This document shows positions 19,001-26,313 of a DNA stretch of 64,000 bases, one piece after another. The stretch is from an uncultured Bacteroidia bacterium (GTDB lineage Bacteria > Bacteroidota > Bacteroidia > Bacteroidales > F082): assembly GCA_902774295.1 (NCBI GenBank), contig CACYHP010000001.1, positions 1,054,001-1,118,000 on the forward strand. Reading direction: 5' to 3'. The first letter of the stretch is position 1; each line of letters starts with the position of its first letter. Made by a program: the position numbers and the translations under genes. The notes below the pieces were generated by a model. The model saw nothing but the letters and a program-made list of their open reading frames with translations, was not told the origin of the DNA and did no database searches.

Positions 19001-19978
19001 TTAAACTCCGAAACGTTTTGGTTTGAAACCCTTGTTGATGAGCGGCACAACGGCGTTCATGATAAGGATTGCAAACGAAACACCTTCCGGATATTGTCCC
19101 CACAGACGGATGATGACTGTGATAGCACCTATTCCGATACCGAAAATAATCTTGCCCGGTGTGGTCATCGGTGATGTCACCATATCTGTCGCCATGAAGA
19201 AGGCGCCGAGGATGAGACCGCCATAAACCAGATGATACCAAGGGGCGATGTACTGTGTCGGATCGACGAGGTAGCAGATGCCTGTCATGATGAACACGGT
19301 GAGCAGGATGCTCAATGGAGTCCAGATGTCGATGATTTTCGTGATGAGAAGGTAAATCGCACCGATAAGCAGGGCGATGGCGCAAACCTCACCGAAGGCG
19401 CCGCCACGGTTGCCAAGGATCATGTCCAAAAACTGCATGTCGCCTGACTTGGCTAGTGTTCCTGCACCTGATTCTTTCAACAGACTCAATGGGGTAGGAC
19501 CGGTCACTGCATCGGCGAAGAATCCGGCGTCGAAAATCGGCTGTGCCTTTGGCCATGTCGTCATCTCGACAGGGAAGGAGATGAGCATGAACACACGACC
19601 TACCAATGCCGGGTTGAACGGGTTCTTGCCTAAGCCGCCGAACGACATCTTGGCGATGCCTATTGCAACCACGCTGCCCACGACGACCATCCAGACAGGA
19701 AGGTTGGCAGGCACGTTGAAAGCCAACAGAAGACCTGTCAAGGCAGCTGAGCCGTCGTTGATGGTCAAAGGGCCTTTGATGAGATATTTCTGGATGAGCC
19801 ACTCGGTCAGTACGCAGGCTGCCACCGACACGATGGTCAGGCGAAGGGCATACCAGCCGAAATAATAAACGGCTACAAGCAGAGCAGGTAACAGGGCGAT
19901 AATCACCGAGTACATTATTTTCTTTACACTTAAGTCTCCGTGAACATGCGGAGAACCTGATATTGTCAACTGATTCAT
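19001..19978 (-). CDS. rnfD: Rnf electron transport complex subunit D
   Basis: RnfD is the large membrane subunit (325 residues, about nine to ten helices) with a covalent FMN, homologous to NqrB. The flavin-site region reads AVTGPTPLSLLKES, with the threonine of GPTPL as the expected attachment residue. GKNPFNPALVGRVFMLISFP and MATDMVTSPMTTPGK are characteristic. It follows rnfC with a 2-base gap. Confidence 0.96.
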   Translation of the reverse strand: MNQLTISGSPHVHGDLSVKKIMYSVIIALLPALLVAVYYFGWYALRLTIVSVAACVLTEWLIQKYLIKGPLTINDGSAALTGLLLAFNVPANLPVWMVVVGSVVAIGIAKMSFGGLGKNPFNPALVGRVFMLISFPVEMTTWPKAQPIFDAGFFADAVTGPTPLSLLKESGAGTLAKSGDMQFLDMILGNRGGAFGEVCAIALLIGAIYLLITKIIDIWTPLSILLTVFIMTGICYLVDPTQYIAPWYHLVYGGLILGAFFMATDMVTSPMTTPGKIIFGIGIGAITVIIRLWGQYPEGVSFAILIMNAVVPLINKGFKPKRFGV

Positions 19979-19980
19979 AG

Positions 19981-21330
19981 CTATTTCTGATTACGTGAAC
20001 GTATTAATTGTCCTGTCTTTGTCTTGCCGTAACGGATGTAGTCCGCCAACGGGATGTTGGCAGGGCAGGTGAACTCGCATGAGCCGCATTCGATGCAGTC
20101 CATGATATTGTGTTTCTCTGTCTCCTCGAAGTTGTTCTGACGTGCGAGACGGTTCAGGAGGTAAGGCTCCAGTCCCATCGGGCAGGCCTGCATGCACTTG
20201 CCGCAACGGATACAGTTGCTGACCTTACGCGGCTGAGCGTCTTTCTCGCTGAGCATCAAGATGCCAGAGGTACCTTTGATGGTCGGGAATGACGTCACAC
20301 TCACCGACTTACCCATCATAGGACCGCCGTTGATGAGGTTTGCAGTGTCTTCCGGGAGTCCGCCGGCTGCTTCGATGAGCATATTGGCAGGAGTACCGAT
20401 TCTCGTCAGGAAGTTCGATGGCTTCTTAACAGACTTGCCAGTCACTGTGACAACGCGGTAAACCAACGGCTTGTTCTTCTGAACAGCCTCGTAAATAGCG
20501 AATGTTGAAGCCACGTTGACGACGACGCAGCCTGTCTCGATAGGCAGCTTGCCTGATGGCACCTCGCGACCTGTCACTGACTTGATGAGCTGTTTCTCAC
20601 CGCCTTGAGGGTATTTTGTCTTCAACGGCTGAATCTCAATGCCTTCGAAATACTTGTCACCCTTGACGATCTCGTCGAGTTTCTTGGCTGCTTCCATCTT
20701 GTTGACCTCGATGCCGACCACGCCTTTAGGTGCGTTGACAGCTTTCATGATGACTTTCACGCCTACGAGGAACTCGTATGGTTTCTCGAGCAGCAGTCTG
20801 TTGTCGCAGGTGAGGTAAGGCTCGCATTCCGCTGCGTTGATGATGACGTATTCGGCTTTCTTGTCCTTTGGTATCATCAGCTTGACGTATGTCGGGAATG
20901 TGGCGCCGCCGAGGCCCACGATGCCATGCTGTTTGATGCGTTCAACAATCTCTTCGCTTGAGAGTGTGATATCTTTTACTAAGGTGTCGCTGGTGTCGAT
21001 GCCTTCGAGCCATTCGTCGCCTTCCACGTCGATGAAGATAGCTGGCTTACGGTAGCCGGTGTGGTCCATCACCTCGTCAATCTTGTTGACGGTGCCGCTC
21101 ACTGACGAGTGCACGTTGGCGCTGATGAAGCCTTTCGCCGTGGCGATGAGTTGTCCCACCTTCACCTTGTCGCCTTTCGCTACTATCGGCTCTGCCGGTG
21201 CGCCGAGGCACTGACCGAGCGGGATGATGGCCTGTTTAGGTATCTCAAATGTGATGATAGGCTGGTCCGACGAAAGCTTGTTCTCTTCCGGATGAACGCC
21301 ACCTTTTGGAAATGTCTTAATTGGATTCAT
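19981..21330 (-). CDS. rnfC: Rnf electron transport complex subunit C
   Basis: RnfC is the soluble NADH/NAD+-interacting subunit, related to the 51-kDa subunit of complex I. The 449-residue protein begins with the barrel-sandwich region containing HPEENK, has GLGGATFPTYVKL (nucleotide/FMN region), and carries two 4Fe-4S motifs, CIRCGKCMQACP and CIECGSCEFTCP, near residues 370-420. Its size is the short form seen in many anaerobes, without the long alanine/lysine-rich tail of proteobacterial RnfC. Confidence 0.96.
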   Translation of the reverse strand: MNPIKTFPKGGVHPEENKLSSDQPIITFEIPKQAIIPLGQCLGAPAEPIVAKGDKVKVGQLIATAKGFISANVHSSVSGTVNKIDEVMDHTGYRKPAIFIDVEGDEWLEGIDTSDTLVKDITLSSEEIVERIKQHGIVGLGGATFPTYVKLMIPKDKKAEYVIINAAECEPYLTCDNRLLLEKPYEFLVGVKVIMKAVNAPKGVVGIEVNKMEAAKKLDEIVKGDKYFEGIEIQPLKTKYPQGGEKQLIKSVTGREVPSGKLPIETGCVVVNVASTFAIYEAVQKNKPLVYRVVTVTGKSVKKPSNFLTRIGTPANMLIEAAGGLPEDTANLINGGPMMGKSVSVTSFPTIKGTSGILMLSEKDAQPRKVSNCIRCGKCMQACPMGLEPYLLNRLARQNNFEETEKHNIMDCIECGSCEFTCPANIPLADYIRYGKTKTGQLIRSRNQK

Positions 21331-21333
21331 ACG

Positions 21334-22224
21334 TTATTCTTTACTTTCGTTTGGTTGTTCAATAGTTTTTTCTTCTGCTGGGGCTTCGACTTTCGGCTTT
21401 CTTGGTGGGAAGTTGACCTCATGGATGCTTCCGCGTGGGCAAGCCTCGACGCATTTGCGGCACTGCTTGCACTTCGTGAAGTCGATGTAGGCGAGGTTGC
21501 CGCGCATCTCGATAGCCTCGAAAGGACAAGTCTTGAAGCACTTCTGGCAGCCGATGCAGCTCACCTTGCAGTTCTTCATGGCGATGGCGCCTTTCTCCAC
21601 GTTGTTGCACGCCACATAGACACGACGGTTGTTCTTGCCTTTGGCACGGATCTCGATGACGCCGCGCGGACAAGCCTTGGCGCATGCACCGCAGCCTACG
21701 CATTTGTCTTCGTCGACCTCAGGAAGACCTGTCTCTTTGTTGATGTGGAGAGCGTTGAACTGGCATTTCTTCACGCAGTCGCCCAATCCTAAGCAGCCGT
21801 TAGGACATCCGTTCTCGCCAGCGTAGAGGGTGTTGGCGAAGCCGCAGATGTCGGCTCCTTCATAATGCACCTTTGATGGTGCGTTCTCACAAGTACCGTT
21901 GCAACGTACAACAGCGATCATAGGCTCGGCAACGGTAGCGGTAAGTCCAAGCAATCCGGCTACTTTAGACATGTCGGAGCTTGGGCAGTTCAAGCCGGAG
22001 AGACTCTGTTTCTCGGCAGCGGCTTTCACACAAGCCTCGGCAAAGTTACGGCAACCGGCGAAACCGCAGCCACCGCAGTTGGCACCCGCGAGCACCGATT
22101 CAACCTCGTCGATGAGAGGGTTCTCCTCAACCTTGAACTTCTTCGCGACGAAGAACAGAATCACCGCCGCGACTCCTCCTAAAATTCCCAGAATTACAAG
22201 GGACCATAGTAAAATGTTACTCAT
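21334..22224 (-). CDS. rnfB: Rnf electron transport complex subunit B (ferredoxin-accepting)
   Basis: RnfB takes electrons from reduced ferredoxin. One N-terminal helix is followed by the cysteine motif CGGCGFAGC near residue 50 (4Fe-4S), then several ferredoxin-type clusters: CPNGCLGLGDC, CVGCGACAKACP, CIGCQKCFKTCP and CKQCRKCVEACP. This multi-cluster form fits an electron-bifurcation-type anaerobe. The start MSNILLW at 22222-22224 is preferred. An ATG four codons upstream (22236) is also downstream of the promoter box and remains possible. First gene of the rnf-protease-antiporter-nqr series. Confidence 0.95.
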   Translation of the reverse strand: MSNILLWSLVILGILGGVAAVILFFVAKKFKVEENPLIDEVESVLAGANCGGCGFAGCRNFAEACVKAAAEKQSLSGLNCPSSDMSKVAGLLGLTATVAEPMIAVVRCNGTCENAPSKVHYEGADICGFANTLYAGENGCPNGCLGLGDCVKKCQFNALHINKETGLPEVDEDKCVGCGACAKACPRGVIEIRAKGKNNRRVYVACNNVEKGAIAMKNCKVSCIGCQKCFKTCPFEAIEMRGNLAYIDFTKCKQCRKCVEACPRGSIHEVNFPPRKPKVEAPAEEKTIEQPNESKE

Positions 22225-22250
22225 AAAACAAAACATATTTTTAGCGGTTG

Positions 22251-22258
22251 CAAAATTA
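22251..22258 (-). promoter_or_regulatory. Promoter -7 box of the rnf operon
   Basis: The minus strand reads TAATTTTG here, with a TTG at 22279-22281 about 20 bases upstream as a candidate -33 element. It is the last promoter-like site seen before the whole rnfB-to-nqrF series. Confidence 0.6.
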
Positions 22259-22336
22259 CTGATTTTATATTAATTAAACAAGGGAAATTTTGCAAAAGTT
22301 GTAAGTCGTTAATAACTAAAGACTAACGTCTCAAGC

Positions 22337-22747
22337 CTACCTTATTTCGTAAGTGAACTCGTTTCTCAGTTTTTCTTTGAAGAATGATAAAACGATATAA
22401 TAAACAGCAATCACCCCGATTCCGATGAGCGCGGCGAGCCATTCTTTTACTGATAAGTTGCTGAGAATCACGATGATGGCGACAAGCAAAAACGCCGGGA
22501 TGAAATAAGCGAACAATGCCGCTTTGTTGCCCTGGCTTGTGTTCATCGTGATACTGACCGGCTGACCTATTATAAACTCTTTGTCTTCAGGCTTCGGCAC
22601 GGTGATGCGTTTCTCCTGCATCTCCGACATGCCGCATGCCGACTTGATGCCGCACGAGCCACACATACTTGAGCTAAGTATCTCAATTTCAATGTCTTTA
22701 TCGTTTATCCCGACAACTACGCCTGGATGTGAAACATGTTCTCCCAT
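22337..22747 (-). CDS. rseC: RseC/MucC-family membrane protein (positive regulator type)
   Basis: A small membrane protein of the SoxR-reducing RseC/MucC family, commonly found before rnf genes in Bacteroidota; a role in assembly or redox maintenance of Rnf is inferred. With the chosen start the protein has 136 residues. The N-terminal soluble part carries the cysteine cluster CGSCGIKSACG, and two hydrophobic helices lie near residues 72-115. The ATG at 22745-22747 (MGEHVSHPG) is chosen because the upstream ATG at 22774 lies before the promoter -7 box. It is 112 bases from rnfB. Confidence 0.85.
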   Translation of the reverse strand: MGEHVSHPGVVVGINDKDIEIEILSSSMCGSCGIKSACGMSEMQEKRITVPKPEDKEFIIGQPVSITMNTSQGNKAALFAYFIPAFLLVAIIVILSNLSVKEWLAALIGIGVIAVYYIVLSFFKEKLRNEFTYEIR

Positions 22748-22763
22748 AAGAATTAATTTTATG

Positions 22764-22771
22764 CAAAAATA
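22764..22771 (-). promoter_or_regulatory. Promoter -7 box of rseC
   Basis: The minus strand reads TATTTTTG, 16 bases before the chosen rseC start. It excludes the upstream in-frame ATG at 22774 and forms a divergent pair with the box at 22784-22791. Confidence 0.6.
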
Positions 22772-22783
22772 CAAAAAAATTTA

Positions 22784-22791
22784 TAATTTTG
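22784..22791 (+). promoter_or_regulatory. Promoter -7 box of the YihY/BrkB gene
   Basis: TAATTTTG lies 18 bases before the start codon at 22810, matching the TAnnTTTG consensus. Confidence 0.65.
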
Positions 22792-22809
22792 CATCGTAAA
22801 AATTGAATT

Positions 22810-23757
22810 ATGGGAATTGATATTGAAAAATATAAAAGAAAAGCCAAGTATTTGGAAGTCAAGACGATACGCTGGCTGAAGTCGATAACCTTGCCAGGTT
22901 TCCGAGGCAAGCCGTTTTATGATGTTCTCGTGTATTTCATAAACGGTTTTTCGAAGGGTTATCTTACCGACCGCGCGGCAGCAGTGGCTTTCAACGTTTT
23001 TCTTGCTATTTTTCCTGCAGTAATGGTGCTGTTTACCTTTATCCCATATCTGCCGCTTGAAGGTGTCCAGGCTATGATTGTCGATATGATTTATAAAATG
23101 GTGCCGCAAAACATCGCCGGCAGGGTGGTGGACACTATCGAGGAAATCATGTCACATCAGCATAACACCCTCATGTCAATCGGTATTTTTATGGCGTTTT
23201 ACTTCAGCTCAGGCGCCATCCGCGCATTCTTCCGAGGCTTCGACATGGGCGTAAACCATATCGGAAAAATGTCATTGGTGAGGATGTATGGCGGCGGATT
23301 GCTTACGACTCTGATTCTTGGCATTCTGCTCATCACTTCTATCGCGCTTATCATCATCGGAAACGACGTTTTACCCTGGTTTTTCAATAGGATAAATTTC
23401 TATAACGGCTTAGTCATAACTTTAATTGACATTGGACGCTGGCTGCTTACTGTGTTCGCTTTGCTTGTTGCCATCGCGGTGCTTTATTTCTTTGGAAATC
23501 CTAGTAAAGACAGGAAGTTCCGTTTGTTTACACCTGGCACCATCATGTTTACTCTGATGTTTATCATCGGAACTATTGGATTTAATTATTATATCGTCAA
23601 TTTTTCCAATTATAACGCACTCTACGGCTCAATAGGCGGTCTCATCATCTTTATGATGTGGATTTATGTCAATTGTATCATAGTTTTGATTGGCTTTGAA
23701 TTGGATGCGTCGATTTTCCTTGCTGAAAAACAGCTTCTACGTCAAAAAAATTCTTAA
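22810..23757 (+). CDS. YihY/virulence factor BrkB family membrane protein
   Basis: A 315-residue inner-membrane protein with about six hydrophobic segments in the YihY/UPF0761 arrangement. Family-typical stretches are FINGFSKGYLTDRAAAVAFNVFLAIFP near the first helix, FYFSSGAIRAFFRGFD, and the C-terminal LYGSIGGLIIFMMWIYVNCIIVLIGFELDA (each a continuous segment, only partly conserved). The molecular function of the family is not established; the historical link to BrkB and to RNase BN is unreliable. It is followed at once by gpsA, whose promoter overlaps its stop codon. Confidence 0.88.
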   Translation: MGIDIEKYKRKAKYLEVKTIRWLKSITLPGFRGKPFYDVLVYFINGFSKGYLTDRAAAVAFNVFLAIFPAVMVLFTFIPYLPLEGVQAMIVDMIYKMVPQNIAGRVVDTIEEIMSHQHNTLMSIGIFMAFYFSSGAIRAFFRGFDMGVNHIGKMSLVRMYGGGLLTTLILGILLITSIALIIIGNDVLPWFFNRINFYNGLVITLIDIGRWLLTVFALLVAIAVLYFFGNPSKDRKFRLFTPGTIMFTLMFIIGTIGFNYYIVNFSNYNALYGSIGGLIIFMMWIYVNCIIVLIGFELDASIFLAEKQLLRQKNS

Positions 23758-23762
23758 TTTTG
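23755..23762 (+). promoter_or_regulatory. Promoter -7 box of gpsA, overlapping the previous stop codon
   Basis: TAATTTTG overlaps the TAA stop of the upstream gene and lies 15 bases before the chosen gpsA ATG at 23778. The alternative TTG start at 23760 falls inside this box, so it is unlikely. Confidence 0.6.
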
Positions 23763-23777
23763 CAAAAATTTTTTAAA

Positions 23778-24752
23778 ATGCGAAAAATTGTATTTATCGG
23801 CAGCGGAGCCATAGCAACGGCAATTGGCGACGTTCTTGCACAGAAAAATAAAGACGAGGTTTATCTGTTATCCATTGAGGATGAAGTGGTTGAGATGATC
23901 AATACCATGCACATCAACAGTTTGTATTTCCCCAAATGCAAACTCAGCGAGAATCTGAAAGCTACGAGCGATAAAAGCGTGCTTCTCGAGGCAAACGTGA
24001 TTTTTCTCGCTATCCCGTCAACAGCGGTGGTAGGATATCTTCAGGAAAACAAAGATTATATCAATCCGACAGCTTTGTTGGTCAACCTGGCAAAAGGCTT
24101 CGGATGCGGCGATCAGATTATCCCGGATAGCATTAAATCGTTCATTTTCAATCCTTTCATGACTTTGAAAGGACCTTCGTTTGCACGTGAAATCATCAAC
24201 AGGCAAGATACAGGTCTCACTGCTGCAACAACAGATGAGGAACTTTACAAAATCATCGTCAGTGTGTTTGACGACACCATGATTCGCACCGATTTCACCA
24301 CTGACGTCACCGGTGTTGAGTATGCCTCGATCTTGAAGAATATCTATGCTATCGTTATCGGAATGGTTGATGCCAACTTCGACTCGGCAAATCTCCGTTC
24401 TATCGTTATCACCAAGGCTCTCAATGAGATGCGACGCCTGATAATCACTTTCGGTGGCGAAAACAGCACCATGTACCATTATTGCGGCTTCGGCGATTTC
24501 TCGCTTACAGCACTCAACGACATGAGCCGCAACCGTACGCTCGGACTGCTCATCGGAAAGGGCTTCTTCAACAACTGCATGTCAGATAATGTGGTGCTTG
24601 AAGGTCGTATCGCAGTGGATGTTTTCTATAAGAAACTTATTGATAATCAAATTGATACTAATGATTATCCATTGATGTGCGAGCTTTATCATGTGTTGAA
24701 CGACAAGAATTATCCGACACGTAATTTCATCAAGAATATCCTGAAAAACTGA
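23778..24752 (+). CDS. gpsA: NAD(P)+-dependent glycerol-3-phosphate dehydrogenase
   Basis: The enzyme reduces dihydroxyacetone phosphate to sn-glycerol-3-phosphate for phospholipid synthesis. The protein of 324 residues opens with a Rossmann motif (IGSGAIATAIGDVLAQ). It contains the conserved LVNLAKGFG and LKGPSFAREI stretches, the catalytic-lysine region EYASILKNIYAIVIGM, and the C-terminal GFGDFSLTALNDMSRNR segment. The start at 23778 is set by the promoter box at 23755-23762. Its TGA stop overlaps the ATG of the flippase gene. Confidence 0.9.
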   Translation: MRKIVFIGSGAIATAIGDVLAQKNKDEVYLLSIEDEVVEMINTMHINSLYFPKCKLSENLKATSDKSVLLEANVIFLAIPSTAVVGYLQENKDYINPTALLVNLAKGFGCGDQIIPDSIKSFIFNPFMTLKGPSFAREIINRQDTGLTAATTDEELYKIIVSVFDDTMIRTDFTTDVTGVEYASILKNIYAIVIGMVDANFDSANLRSIVITKALNEMRRLIITFGGENSTMYHYCGFGDFSLTALNDMSRNRTLGLLIGKGFFNNCMSDNVVLEGRIAVDVFYKKLIDNQIDTNDYPLMCELYHVLNDKNYPTRNFIKNILKN

Positions 24753-26269
24753 TGGGAATAGTAGTACGACAGAGCATTAAAGGCACGATAATGAACTATA
24801 TCGGCGTCGCGGTAGGGTTCATTACCACCTTCTTTGTGATGACAAAATATCTCACACAGGAGGAGATAGGCCTTACTCGTGTTATGGCTGATGCCGCATT
24901 GCTGCTTTCGGGTCTCGCTGCCCTTGGCACCAACACCTCGGCGATGCGCTACTATCCTTATTTCAAAGACAAAGAGAGTCGCGATCATGGCTTTTTCGGC
25001 TGGACATTGATAGTCCCGGCCATTGGATTTGTCATTTTTACGATATTGTTTTTTTGCTTTAAAGGCTTTATAATCAATAAGTTCTCTGACGAATCACCTC
25101 TGTTTGTCGATTATATGTACCTCGTCATCCCGATGGCGTTTTTCATGATGTACATGACGGTGTTTGAGACCAATGCCAACCTGCTCATGCGTATCGTCAT
25201 CCCGAAATTCGTCCGTGAGGTGGGAGTGAGGCTTTTCACTTTGGTGGATTACATTTTGTATATCACAGGAGTCATCAGTTTGGACGGCATGGTGATAGGG
25301 CTTTGCTTGGTATATATTGTAGCTACATTATTGAATATCATATACTTGCTGAGTCTGTCAAAGATAAGTTTCAGGATAGAGCCGGGACATGTCACTCCTC
25401 GTTTGCGTAGGGATTTCACGTATTACACTATTTTTCTTACCGTCGCAGCAGTGGTCGGAAACATTATCCCGAGTCTGAACACCTTCTTTATCTCTGCAAA
25501 AATGGGTCTTGCTGTGACTGGTATTTACACCATCGCGGCATATATGGCGAATCTTGTGGAGATGCCTTATCGCTCGCTGTCGGCTATCTCGCGCCCGATA
25601 ATCTCGCAGGCGATGAAAGACGAGAATACCCAGCGGGCTTCGATGATGTGCAAAAGCGTGTCGCTGCATCAATTGATAGCTGGAGCATTGGTTTTCTTTA
25701 TCGTTTGGGTAAATATCGACCTCTTTTTCGAGCTCCTTCCAAATGGCGAACAATACGTCGACGGAAAATGGGTTTTCTTCCTTCTCGGATTAGCCAAATT
25801 AGTCAATTCTTCGCTGAATATCGGAGTCACGGTGTTGAGTTATTCGCGCTGGTATTACCTGCAACTTATATTCACCGCGATCCTAACTGTCAGTGCTATC
25901 ATATTGAATAACAAGCTTATACCAATATGGGGAATGACAGGCGCGGCATGGTCTTCGATAATCTCGTTCTCGATTTATTATTTGTTTTTGCTGTCGCTTG
26001 TTATGTGGAAGACCAAAATCTCTCCATTTTCATGGAAAGAGATTGTAGTGTTATTGGTGATAGGGCTTTTGTTTGTAATCAATTGGTTGTCAATAAGATA
26101 TGCCTCGATATGGTTTTTTGAGTTGTTGGGTGATGGAATCGTGGTCAAAGTGGCAGAGGCAGTGCTCAGAACCGGAATTATTATTGTTGTTGGACTGATT
26201 ATAATATATTATACGAAGATTTCAAAAGAGATAAATGAGATAATAAATAAATTGATTAGAAAGGCGTAG
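24752..26269 (+). CDS. Oligosaccharide flippase family membrane protein (MOP/Wzx type)
   Basis: A 505-residue protein with about 12-14 hydrophobic helices and the N-terminal pattern of polysaccharide exporters (IKGTIMNYIGVAVGFITTFF, then YLTQEEIGLTRVM). Such proteins flip lipid-linked glycans across the inner membrane. The gene is translationally coupled to gpsA (stop and start overlap as TGATG) and is followed by envelope and glycan genes, which supports a surface-glycan role. The substrate cannot be predicted. Confidence 0.87.
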   Translation: MGIVVRQSIKGTIMNYIGVAVGFITTFFVMTKYLTQEEIGLTRVMADAALLLSGLAALGTNTSAMRYYPYFKDKESRDHGFFGWTLIVPAIGFVIFTILFFCFKGFIINKFSDESPLFVDYMYLVIPMAFFMMYMTVFETNANLLMRIVIPKFVREVGVRLFTLVDYILYITGVISLDGMVIGLCLVYIVATLLNIIYLLSLSKISFRIEPGHVTPRLRRDFTYYTIFLTVAAVVGNIIPSLNTFFISAKMGLAVTGIYTIAAYMANLVEMPYRSLSAISRPIISQAMKDENTQRASMMCKSVSLHQLIAGALVFFIVWVNIDLFFELLPNGEQYVDGKWVFFLLGLAKLVNSSLNIGVTVLSYSRWYYLQLIFTAILTVSAIILNNKLIPIWGMTGAAWSSIISFSIYYLFLLSLVMWKTKISPFSWKEIVVLLVIGLLFVINWLSIRYASIWFFELLGDGIVVKVAEAVLRTGIIIVVGLIIIYYTKISKEINEIINKLIRKA

Positions 26270-26271
26270 AA

Positions 26272-26287
26272 ACGGATGAAAATCCGT
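26272..26287 (+). other. Small hairpin with GAAA loop in the leader of the TonB receptor gene
   Basis: A perfect 6-bp stem (ACGGAT/ATCCGT) closes a GAAA tetraloop in the 44-base gap between the flippase and the TonB receptor. There is no U-tract, so it is probably not a terminator; an mRNA-stability or processing element is a guess. Confidence 0.4.
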
Positions 26288-26313
26288 CTTAAATCTGCGT
26301 AGCGGCAAAAAAT

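Noticed and set aside
19389..19802. Long antisense and out-of-frame readings across the rnf genes
   Set aside because: They are shadows of strongly supported genes and lack promoters or family motifs.
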